This document shows positions 7,543 through 13,372 of a stretch of 13,372 nucleotides of DNA, piece after piece; the stretch's first letter is position 1, and each line of letters opens with the position of its first letter. The stretch is from Brachyspira catarrhinii (GTDB lineage: Bacteria > Spirochaetota > Brachyspiria > Brachyspirales > Brachyspiraceae). The stretch spans positions 1 through 13,372 of the forward strand of contig NZ_SJDU01000019.1 of NCBI RefSeq assembly GCF_005518285.1, given 5' to 3'. Below the pieces are notes generated by a model. That model was not told the DNA's origin, ran no database searches, and saw only the letters and a program-made list of their open reading frames with translations. Both the position numbers and the translations under genes were made by a program.

Positions 7543-9438
7543 TTATCTGTTATAAATCAATTGTTTTTTTGACATAACTTGCTTTAAACCTTCTTTTGCC
7601 TGCGAATCTCCGCCGTTATAACTCAACGCGCTTTTGTAGCTTTCTTCGGCGTTGTCGAGTTCGTTCATTCTGAAATAGCATTTTCCCAAAGCCAAATTTA
7701 TTTCAAACATATCTTTTTTATCGGTTGCTATATTTAAAGCTTCGTTGTAGGCGTAAATTGCATCGTTATATTGAAGTCTTCTGTATGAAAACGCTCCGTA
7801 AAGTTTATAATTTTCAACTTTTGGAGACATTTCTACCAACTGCCTATAATAAACTGACGCGTCATTATAAGAAGATATTTCTTCCATCATAGAGCATAAA
7901 GTTACCCATGCAGTTTCTCTCACTAAAGTAGTATTATTTTCATCGTTTGCCGCAATCAAAAGAGATTCTTTCGCCTTATCGTAATATCGAGTTTTATGAT
8001 AAAGAATTCCGCCTCTGTATATGCTTTCTCTGTCTTTAGGATATTTTGCCAAAGTATAATCGTAGTAATTTACCGCTTCGTTATTGTTTCCTATCGATTC
8101 GTAATAAATTGCTAAAGTTCTGCTCGGGAACGCGTTTCCGATTCCTTCTTTAATAGAGTTTTCAAGGAGTCTGATTCCTCTGTCCGAATTTCCGTAATAT
8201 AATTCCAATTCTCCGAGTCTCGGCATAAATATTAAATTATTCGTTTCAATTGCAAAAACTTGCTGATAATATTTCAAAGATTCGAAATAAGATTTTTTTC
8301 TGTAAGTTATATCTCCGAGTCTTTCCAAAGCCGTTATATATAAATCATCTTTTTTATCGACTATCAATATTTTTTTATAATTCGCTTCCGCTTCTTTTAA
8401 CATAGCTCCTTTATAATACGCGTTCGCAAGCATTCCCACCGCTTCGTAAGTATTTTCATAATTTTTAATTTTAGTCAATCTCAAATAATATTTAATCGCC
8501 TTATCGTAAGCGTTTTCTTTTTCGTATAATTCTCCGAGAGATAAAATAGTTTCGACATCGTAAGGATTCTGTTCCAAAATTTGCTCGTAAACTTTTTTTA
8601 TAGAATCGTAATCTTCCGTCTGCTGATAAACTCTAACGAGTCTGCCTGCCGAATCCGATTGCATTTTTGAATTAGCCAAACTTTTTAAATACATTTCTAT
8701 AGCGCTGTCGGTGTCTCCCGATATTACATAAAAGTCGCCCAAAATATTTGCAGCTTTATCGGCGTATTCTCCTTTGCTCGTTCGCACTAATTTATTTAAA
8801 GTGTCGTAAGCTACCGTTTGCAATCCTTCGTTTAACGCTATTATTCCGACATAAAACATAGCTTCGTCATTTTCTTCCAATCTTAAAACTCTTTCGTAAT
8901 AACCTTTAGCCAAACGAGGCAAATCTCTATCCATATAAAATTGTCCTAATGTGAGTAGGGTAGGGATATAATTCGAGTTTACGGTTAAAGTTTGTTCCAA
9001 ATAATATAAAGCCTGCTCTGGCATTTCGCTTTTCAAATAGGATATTGCCAAGTTATATTTTAATCTTTCGTCTAAATATAAAGAATTAGTCATATTGTTA
9101 AATAAATTAATAGCGTTTATATAATCTCCCGTTTCGTTATAAATTTTTCCAAGAAGTATATTCGCGTCATATTCTTTTTTTGGGTCGATAGTCGAGCTGA
9201 TTTCTTTTTTTAGAATAGCTTTCGCTTTTGCGTAATCTTTATTATTGTAATATTCTTCGGCTAAAGTATATTCGTCTATGATTTTTGGATTTAATCTTAT
9301 TTTTCCTTGAACTATCGCTATATTCAAAGAAACTATTGATATAACTCCTAAAGCTCCGATGCATAGAATAAAAACAACGGTTTTTAATTTTTTGTATTTT
9401 GACAATTTTTTATAATATGTCTTCTTCTTGTATGCCAT
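7543..9438 (-). CDS. Membrane-anchored TPR-repeat protein
   Basis: 631 residues. The lysine-rich start (MAYKKK) precedes a single hydrophobic helix at about 20-42. The remainder, from about residue 55 to 625, is almost wholly tetratricopeptide repeats, roughly 15-16 units of about 34 residues. Clear examples are YNNKDYAKAKAILKKEI (64-80), YEKENAYDKAIKYYLRL and YGNSDRGIRLLENSI. Such arrays bind other proteins and often assemble envelope or secretion complexes; the partner is unknown here. The helix should place the repeats in the periplasm by signal-anchor topology. It begins inside nusB, overlapping by 29 nt in another frame, with CGGGA (around 9446-9450) as a possible ribosome site within nusB. 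Translational coupling to nusB is therefore likely. It converges with the ankyrin gene, 19 nt away. Confidence 0.88.
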   Translation of the reverse strand: MAYKKKTYYKKLSKYKKLKTVVFILCIGALGVISIVSLNIAIVQGKIRLNPKIIDEYTLAEEYYNNKDYAKAKAILKKEISSTIDPKKEYDANILLGKIYNETGDYINAINLFNNMTNSLYLDERLKYNLAISYLKSEMPEQALYYLEQTLTVNSNYIPTLLTLGQFYMDRDLPRLAKGYYERVLRLEENDEAMFYVGIIALNEGLQTVAYDTLNKLVRTSKGEYADKAANILGDFYVISGDTDSAIEMYLKSLANSKMQSDSAGRLVRVYQQTEDYDSIKKVYEQILEQNPYDVETILSLGELYEKENAYDKAIKYYLRLTKIKNYENTYEAVGMLANAYYKGAMLKEAEANYKKILIVDKKDDLYITALERLGDITYRKKSYFESLKYYQQVFAIETNNLIFMPRLGELELYYGNSDRGIRLLENSIKEGIGNAFPSRTLAIYYESIGNNNEAVNYYDYTLAKYPKDRESIYRGGILYHKTRYYDKAKESLLIAANDENNTTLVRETAWVTLCSMMEEISSYNDASVYYRQLVEMSPKVENYKLYGAFSYRRLQYNDAIYAYNEALNIATDKKDMFEINLALGKCYFRMNELDNAEESYKSALSYNGGDSQAKEGLKQVMSKKQLIYNR

Positions 9439-9946
9439 CTAAAATCCCGTTAATAAATTTATAAGAATCTTTATCCCCGAATATTTTCGCTATCTCTACC
9501 GCTTCGTTTATAATTATAGGTTTGGATATTTTTTCTTTCAAGTAGATTAAACTATAAATTGACATTCTTAAAATAGATTTATCCACATATTGTATTCTCT
9601 TTATATCCCAATTTTTAGAATATTTTTCAATGATTCCGTCAATTCTTTCCAAATTATTTATAGTTCCTTCGATAAGCTCTTTTGCAAATTTTTTTACCGA
9701 ATCGTTTATATTTTTATCATCGTAATCGAAATATAAAACATCTTCGATATTCATCTCGCCTTTATTCATTTCGTAAGCGTATAGAGACATAACGGCGTAA
9801 ATTCTCGCTTGAGTTCTATAACCGTAATTAGACAAATCCAAATCTTTAACTTTATCTTTCGATTTAACCAAAACTTTTTTCTTTAAGGCTTTTTTCGGTT
9901 CTATAGTTTCCGTAGTTTCTTCTATATTATTTAGATTATTCGGCAT
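9410..9946 (-). CDS. nusB: Transcription antitermination factor NusB
   Basis: NusB binds boxA RNA with NusE/S10 and promotes antitermination, notably of rRNA operons, in the cytoplasm. The NusB fold occupies about residues 43-173. Conserved parts are RTQARIYAVMSLYAYEM (44-60), DIKRIQYVDKSILRMSIYSL (114-133), the PIIINEAVEIAKIFG block (143-157) and the closing KFINGILDGI (163-172). A lysine-rich N-terminal extension of about 40 residues makes it longer (178) than the usual 130-150. The frame is open up to a TTG at 9976, but AGGAA at 9951-9955 lies just before the ATG at 9946, so that start is preferred. It is the first gene of a two-gene unit with the TPR protein. The inverted-repeat switch lies upstream, so in the opposite orientation the switch promoter would read towards nusB. 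Confidence 0.93.
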   Translation of the reverse strand: MPNNLNNIEETTETIEPKKALKKKVLVKSKDKVKDLDLSNYGYRTQARIYAVMSLYAYEMNKGEMNIEDVLYFDYDDKNINDSVKKFAKELIEGTINNLERIDGIIEKYSKNWDIKRIQYVDKSILRMSIYSLIYLKEKISKPIIINEAVEIAKIFGDKDSYKFINGILDGIQEEDIL

Positions 9947-10143
9947 ATTTTTCCTAATAAAAATTATAAAATACAATTCCGCTTTTTATATTTTCGGAAT
10001 ATTAAAGTATAAAATAGACTTTTGATAATTATTATATATTATATTTGTAAAAAATGAAGTTTATTTATTTTTTTAATTAATTATAGCCGTTAAGAATAGA
10101 ATTTTTGAAAATAAATAACATATCAAATATATTCGTATTTATT
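9947..10143. other. AT-rich intergenic DNA upstream of nusB
   Basis: This is the left part of the 443-nt gene-free stretch between nusB and the radical SAM gene; the right part is the inverted-repeat switch. Several TATAAT-like boxes occur on the minus strand (for example complement of 10025-10045), but none has a convincing -35 partner. I see no open frame, RNA gene or strong hairpin here. It should contain the native nusB promoter. Confidence 0.5.
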
Positions 10144-10372
10144 TAGTTAACATATTGCTATTTATCGGAACATCAAAAATATGAAATTATATAGATTTGT
10201 ATAAAATAACTATATTTATATCAATAATCTTATAAATATATATAAAGTTATTATTGAAAAATATATAAATTTTTGAATATTAAGATAATATACTATTGAC
10301 TTTTTTGTTTTTTGAGGGTATATTTAACGAAATTTCGGATGCATGTTCCGATAAATAGCAATATGTTAACTA
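10144..10372. repeat. Perfect 30-bp inverted repeat around 169 bp: candidate invertible segment
   Basis: The 30 bases at 10144-10173 are the exact reverse complement of 10343-10372. Each arm contains GTTAACATATTGC and CGGAACAT in one orientation or the other. The loop is 169 bp (10174-10342), strongly AT-rich and holds a near-consensus rightward promoter. An inner weaker dyad is present (ATAACT near 10206 against AGTTAT near 10246, and TCAATAA 10221-10227 against TTATTGA 10250-10256). The right arm ends 17 nt before the ATG at 10390. Arms of this length enclosing a promoter are the usual layout of site-specific invertible promoters such as fimS or the Bacteroides Mpi targets. No recombinase gene lies in the window, so inversion is inferred from structure. 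Confidence 0.8.
10296..10324 (+). promoter_or_regulatory. Strong sigma-70-type promoter inside the invertible segment
   Basis: TTGACT (10296-10301) and TATATT (10319-10324) are separated by exactly 17 nt. Each differs from consensus at one position. It reads rightward, with a predicted transcript start near 10331, so the message would include the right arm of the inverted repeat and then the start of the radical SAM gene at 10390. It lies wholly between the arms, so inversion would turn it leftward towards nusB. Confidence 0.75.
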
Positions 10373-10389
10373 TTTAAGAATAAAATATT

Positions 10390-10602
10390 ATGAATAATCA
10401 AGATAAAAAACTTATAGACGATATAGTTTGGTGGATACCTTTTAGAAATTTAAGAAATAATATTCGCAAATTATTAATAAATAATTATACCGTTAATAAT
10501 AAAATAAACGAATTGCTTAATATAACGGATAATTTGAATAATGAAGTTAATAATATCAAAAATATAAATTACGCCAATCCCAACGAATTAAAAATAATTT
10601 AA
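10390..10602 (+). CDS. N-terminal fragment of the radical SAM gene
   Basis: As written, translation from ATG 10390 stops after 70 residues at TAA 10600-10602. The fragment is charged and Asn-rich, with DDIVWWIPFRNLRNNIRKLL near 10-29 and a likely coiled-coil from about 36 to 58. It has no cysteines and no catalytic motif. It lies 17 nt after the right arm of the inverted repeat, and no strong ribosome site precedes it. It is best read as the N-terminal domain of the composite gene rather than as a separate small protein. Confidence 0.55.
   Translation: MNNQDKKLIDDIVWWIPFRNLRNNIRKLLINNYTVNNKINELLNITDNLNNEVNNIKNINYANPNELKII
10590..10594 (+). other. Frameshift site (A5 run) in the radical SAM gene
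   Basis: The run of five A follows codon TTA. With six A the reading would continue L-K-N-N-L-N-I-L into the downstream frame without interruption. As written, the upstream frame ends three codons later. The run is short for transcriptional slippage and does not form a classical X-XXY-YYZ slippery heptamer. Confidence 0.6.
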
Positions 10603-10886
10603 ATATATTAAATACTAAAATTAATAATTATATAATAAATTCAGAAAAAATTAGAAGAATAAACGAATTAACAACTTATAACGAAGATAATTATTATAAA
10701 AAAAGAGTTTTTAAAGAAAATGTTCAATTAGTTGAAATAGGAATATCATCATTTTGCAATAGAAAATGTTGGTTTTGTCCAAATTCAATAATAGATAGAA
10801 ACAGTTGCAATATAGAATTAAAAGAAGATTTATTTTTAAAATTATTAAACGAATTAAGAGAAGTAAATTATTCAAACTATATATAT

Positions 10887-11570
10887 TTGCATAGATACAA
10901 CGAACCTTTATATAATAAAGAATTGTTAATAAAAAGAATTAAACAAGCGAGAGAATATTTGCCGCAAGCTTATATTTACATAGTTACAAATGGAGATTAT
11001 CTTACATTAGATTACTTAAAAATTTTAGAAAGTATCGGCGTAAATGCAATGGGAATATCATATTACTATAATGGAAACGATAAAAACATACCTTTTGATA
11101 TAGAAAATATAATAAAGCCCGGGATGCAAAAATTATTGAATAAATTAAATTTAAATTACTCCGTAGTTCAAAATACAGAAGATTATTATGGATTAAAATT
11201 AGAATATAAAAATATGGATATAGAATATAGAGCATACGACCTTGAAAAACATGGAACAGACAGGGGCGGAATATTAAATGATAATGTAAATATTATTAAT
11301 AGAATTGAAAAATGTTTTTTGCCTAATTTTCAAATAGTTGTAGATTATGACGCTAACTATACTTTATGTTGTAATATTAGAAGCGATGACGAAAATAGTA
11401 AAAATTATATACTTGGAAATATAGAAACGCATTCCGTTTTCGATATTTTTATGGGAGAAAAAGCCATTAATTTTAGAAAAGAATTGCTTTTAGAATGTCC
11501 TAAAAAAGGAGCTTGCGCTCATTGTTCAGACACAAGGCTATGGGAAGGTTTTATAGAATTAAAAAATTAA
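10887..11570 (+). CDS. C-terminal fragment of the radical SAM gene (first in-frame start)
   Basis: TTG at 10887 is the first standard start in the frame that carries the enzyme, giving 227 residues. It lacks a convincing ribosome site and lies after the CxxxCxxC motif at 10755-10778, so a product starting here would lack the SAM cluster and could not be a working radical SAM enzyme. The frame is open without interruption from at least 10578, which shows the coding region extends upstream. It keeps the later barrel strands and the C-terminal cysteines (C143, C161, C162, C204, C210, C213 in this fragment). Treat it as part of the composite gene. Confidence 0.55.
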   Translation: MHRYNEPLYNKELLIKRIKQAREYLPQAYIYIVTNGDYLTLDYLKILESIGVNAMGISYYYNGNDKNIPFDIENIIKPGMQKLLNKLNLNYSVVQNTEDYYGLKLEYKNMDIEYRAYDLEKHGTDRGGILNDNVNIINRIEKCFLPNFQIVVDYDANYTLCCNIRSDDENSKNYILGNIETHSVFDIFMGEKAINFRKELLLECPKKGACAHCSDTRLWEGFIELKN

Positions 11571-11674
11571 GCGGAAAAATCAAATTTTTGGACAACTACC
11601 ATATATTTTTATGCAAAAATTATAAAGGAGAAGAAATTGATTATATTTACAAAAATGAAAAAATAAAATTATAA
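11540..11674 (+). CDS. Possible 44-residue ORF or gene remnant
   Basis: An ATG at 11540 opens a frame of 44 residues (MGRFYRIKKLSGK...NEKIKL). Its first 31 nt overlap the end of the radical SAM gene in another frame. The non-overlapping part (D-N-Y-H-I-F-L-C-K-N-Y-K-G-E-E-I-D-Y) has ordinary amino acid composition and the codon style of its neighbours. It could be a small protein, or the tail of a lost gene or of an alternative C-terminus. No good ribosome site precedes it. No family is recognised. Confidence 0.3.
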   Translation: MGRFYRIKKLSGKIKFLDNYHIFLCKNYKGEEIDYIYKNEKIKL

Positions 11675-11766
11675 TAAATAATCCAAAAACTTTTATAATC
11701 TTTTATTGATAAATATTTTTTATGTTATATCATATTGATAAAATTAATTAATTAGATTTTTATTTT

Positions 11767-12378
11767 ATGAGATTATTTTTATTAATTCCTATATCGTTTT
11801 TTTTCTTTTCATGTTTAACGACTCCGAAAATCGATTTGAAAAATAGCGATTCTAAAATTTGGATTGAGAATATTAAAAATAAAACCGTTGCGGACGATTA
11901 CGAAAATATTTATAGATTTGGCGGTAAAGCCGATTTGAATATATTTATTTACGGTTATTATTCTATGGCGATAAAATATAAACTATTTGAAGTCGAAAAC
12001 GAGAGAGCATTTTATTATAACAAAACGACTTTAAAAAGCTATATAATCAAAACTTTGCCTAATTTGAATTTTTACGAATTCGATTTGTCTAAAAAATTAT
12101 ATAATCCCACAAAACCCGCTGCATATTTTGAAAATAATTTTAAGAATAAAAATATTTATGTCGTTATAGGATTGATATTAAAAAATAATATTTTATATGT
12201 AGCAAAAGATTATTCTGAAGATTATAAAAACAAATTAAATTCATGGTTTGAAAATAACGGAAATTTTAACGGAAACGAATGGACTCCGATTTCAAGCGCC
12301 GATTGGAATTCTTATCCTCTGCCGACAAAAGACGATTTGGATTGGAATAATATTTATACTATTGGCGAAATAATTTAA
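11767..12378 (+). CDS. Putative lipoprotein of unknown function
   Basis: 203 residues. A short signal (MRLFLLIPISFFFFSC) ends in a lipobox-like FFSC with Cys16. A Phe at -3 is loose by enterobacterial rules but acceptable for spirochaetal lipoboxes, so it is probably lipid-anchored. The mature part is rich in Asn, Lys and aromatic residues, with a WTPISSADWNSYP segment near 172-184; I do not recognise a domain. No clear Shine-Dalgarno precedes the ATG, so the start rests on the signal peptide. A TGTTATATC sequence at 11723-11731, about 35 nt upstream, could act as an extended -10. It stands between the broken radical SAM gene and the hemolysin III-like gene with gaps of over 90 nt on each side, so it is probably monocistronic. 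Confidence 0.65.
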   Translation: MRLFLLIPISFFFFSCLTTPKIDLKNSDSKIWIENIKNKTVADDYENIYRFGGKADLNIFIYGYYSMAIKYKLFEVENERAFYYNKTTLKSYIIKTLPNLNFYEFDLSKKLYNPTKPAAYFENNFKNKNIYVVIGLILKNNILYVAKDYSEDYKNKLNSWFENNGNFNGNEWTPISSADWNSYPLPTKDDLDWNNIYTIGEII

Positions 12379-12517
12379 AATATAGTTATAATATCCTATA
12401 AAAATTAGTAGAAATTTTATAAAAATAGTTATTTCTTTTTATTCCAATTTTTTTTAAATATTTTATTATTTGTCTTAAAATCAGTTTAAATTAATAAATT
12501 TTTTGGAGAAAATAAAA

Positions 12518-13222
12518 ATGGAAAATAGTATTTTATGCGATAAAGATAATTTAAAAAATACAAAAATTTTAAATAAGAGTAAAATAAAGAAAAATAGAAT
12601 AGGGGAGCTTTATTCTGCGCTTTCGCATGGAGCGGGCGCTTTGCTTGCGATTGCGGGCTTCGTTCTTATGCTTGTGAAGGTTAATAATAAAAATGCCGTT
12701 ATTCCCGTGATAATTTACGGAGTTGGAATAATTCTTCTTTATACTTTCAGTTCTCTGTATCATTTTCTGCCGAACGGAAAAGCTAAAAATATTTTTCGCA
12801 AATTCGACCACATAAGCATTTATATTTTTATAGCGGCGACTTATACTCCTTTATGCGTTTTTTCTCTTCCAAGAAATATTGGACTTTTGATTTTGGCTGT
12901 AATATGGACTTGCGCAATTTTGGGCGTCATATCGAATACGATTCTTATTTATAAAAGTCCTATACTCACAATAATTTTATATATTTCGATGGGATGGATT
13001 ATAGTTTTTGCGTTTAAGCCTTTGATGAGAGAATTTGAAATATTGAAATTGAATTGGCTAATCTGGGGCGGAATATTTTACACGATAGGAGCTTTTTTAT
13101 ACGCGCTTGGAAAAAAATTCAACGACAAAGCTAAACAATTCACTCATGATATTTTTCACATATTCGTTTTAATGGGTTCGTTTTCGCATTATTGGTTTTT
13201 ATATCGGTATGTTATAGTATAA
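12518..13222 (+). CDS. Hemolysin III / TrhA family (PAQR-like) membrane protein
   Basis: A member of the HlyIII/YqfA (TrhA) branch of the PAQR superfamily, seven-helix membrane proteins with a metal site near the membrane face. In bacteria they are linked to membrane energetics; haemolysis by this branch is reported but not general. The frame is open from a TTG at 12503, but GGAG at 12505-12508 lies 9 nt before the ATG at 12518, so that start is used (234 residues). Key parts: GELYSALSHGAGALLA (29-44), SSLYHF (78-83) with His82, FDHISIY (96-102) with Asp97-His98, FKPL (166-169), and THDIFHIFVLMGSFSHY (209-225) with His210, His214 and His224. About seven hydrophobic helices follow a basic N-terminus of some 28 residues. 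All expected metal ligands are present, so it should be functional. Confidence 0.9.
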   Translation: MENSILCDKDNLKNTKILNKSKIKKNRIGELYSALSHGAGALLAIAGFVLMLVKVNNKNAVIPVIIYGVGIILLYTFSSLYHFLPNGKAKNIFRKFDHISIYIFIAATYTPLCVFSLPRNIGLLILAVIWTCAILGVISNTILIYKSPILTIILYISMGWIIVFAFKPLMREFEILKLNWLIWGGIFYTIGAFLYALGKKFNDKAKQFTHDIFHIFVLMGSFSHYWFLYRYVIV

Positions 13223-13243
13223 AATTTTTAGTAATTGAAACTA

Positions 13244-13272
13244 TTGACATATTTTTTAATTCATGTTATATT
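13244..13272 (+). promoter_or_regulatory. Near-consensus promoter for the right-edge gene
   Basis: A perfect TTGACA (13244-13249) and TATATT (13267-13272) are separated by 17 nt. The expected transcript start is near 13279, about 14 nt before the ATG at 13293. It begins 22 nt after the stop of the hemolysin III-like gene and sets the right-edge gene up as an independent unit. Confidence 0.75.
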
Positions 13273-13292
13273 TAATGTAAATTTAATAAATA

Positions 13293-13372
13293 ATGGAAAA
13301 ATTAATTATGATTAAACACTATAAATTAGCATACTATAATTTCGTTAAGCAAAGCAAAGCAAAGCAAAGCAA
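13293..13372 (+). CDS. 5' end of a gene with an AGCAA repeat tract (partial)
   Basis: Only the first 26 codons are in the window. From ATG 13293 the peptide begins MEKLIMIKHYKLAYYNF and then enters a repeat-encoded stretch K-Q-S-K-A-K-Q-S. A second in-frame ATG at 13308 has GGA about 10 nt upstream and is an equally likely start (MIKHYKLAYYNF). The tract AGCAA makes this a candidate phase-variable gene. A strong promoter lies directly upstream at 13244-13272. No function can be assigned from so short a segment. The same start-plus-repeat layout is often found on surface-modifying enzymes in other bacteria, but that is only a hint. Confidence 0.55.
   Translation, partial: MEKLIMIKHYKLAYYNFVKQSKAKQS
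13348..13372 (+). repeat. AGCAA pentanucleotide tandem repeat (at least 5 units, reaches edge)
   Basis: Five uninterrupted AGCAA units end at the window edge, so the real number is unknown. The unit length is not a multiple of three, so gain or loss of a unit shifts the frame of the gene starting at 13293. In all three frames the tract encodes cyclic forms of the same pentapeptide (S-K-A-K-Q) and contains no stop. Confidence 0.85.

Larger units (their letters stand above)
10390..11570 (+). pseudogene. Radical SAM/SPASM-like protein gene with a one-base frameshift
   Basis: Two frames together read as one protein of about 393 residues. The first 67 codons (from ATG 10390, MNNQDKKLIDD...) lie in one frame. 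From about 10590 to 11570 the adjacent frame is open without a usable start until after the catalytic motif. It encodes, at composite residues about 123-130, C-N-R-K-C-W-F-C-P, the CxxxCxxC that holds the radical SAM 4Fe-4S cluster. Later cysteines (about 309, 327, 328, 370, 376, 379, ending CPKKGACAHC) look like a SPASM-type auxiliary cluster region. Radical SAM/SPASM proteins modify peptides, sugars or other substrates; the substrate here is unknown. Loss of one A in the run at 10590-10594 explains the break. It follows the candidate invertible promoter directly. It may be a true pseudogene, an off-state, or a sequencing error. Confidence 0.75.

Noticed and set aside
10186..10191. TATAAT on the minus strand inside the invertible segment as a second, leftward promoter
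   Set aside because: No acceptable -35 sequence lies 16-18 nt upstream on that strand, and such boxes are frequent in this AT-rich loop.
12379..12502. Hairpin near 12399-12423 as a terminator of the lipoprotein gene
   Set aside because: The stem is A/T only, contains a mismatch and has no adjoining T run.
12569..12811. Open frame on the minus strand within the hemolysin III-like gene
   Set aside because: It is the antisense shadow of a clear membrane protein gene and has no recognisable domain.

Overview
The window is AT-rich, uses TTG starts now and then, and is dense in A/T-ending codons. It has several Cys-lipidated proteins with loose lipoboxes (LISC, LFSC, FFSC), a membrane-anchored ankyrin protein and a large TPR protein. 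This fits a spirochaete, most likely Brachyspira. That assignment is inferred from style and gene families, not from a marker gene.

Layout, left to right. At 29-1697 there are three small rightward genes for a lipoprotein, a secreted protein and a two-helix membrane protein. The last two are separated by a GC-richer tandem inverted-repeat element (1076-1320). At 1763-4504 there is a CpdB/UshA-type nucleotidase lipoprotein and a secreted, possibly barrel-forming protein. At 4506-5558, on the minus strand, is a DegT/DnrJ/EryC1/StrS-family protein whose PLP-lysine position is an arginine. It ends tail-to-tail with its left neighbour. At 5733-7523 is an ankyrin-repeat protein with one N-terminal membrane helix. 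At 7543-9946, minus strand, nusB overlaps a membrane-anchored TPR protein by 29 nt. At 9947-10389 is a non-coding region with a perfect 30-bp inverted repeat around 169 bp that carries a near-consensus promoter. At 10390-11570 is a radical SAM/SPASM-like gene split by an apparent one-base frameshift. A small orphan frame, a lipoprotein (11767-12378), a hemolysin III/TrhA family membrane protein (12518-13222) and the start of a gene carrying an AGCAA repeat tract (13293 to the edge) complete the window.

The most striking features look like contingency (phase-variation) devices. The 30-bp arms and the promoter between them have the architecture of an invertible promoter. In the orientation shown it points at the radical SAM gene; if flipped it would point at nusB and the TPR gene. 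The radical SAM gene is also out of frame after 67 codons, at an A run. At the right edge a pentanucleotide tract lies 18 codons into an open frame behind a near-consensus promoter, so each gain or loss of a unit would change the frame. No recombinase gene is present here, so the invertase, if there is one, must be elsewhere. No rRNA, tRNA, CRISPR array, transposase or origin was seen.
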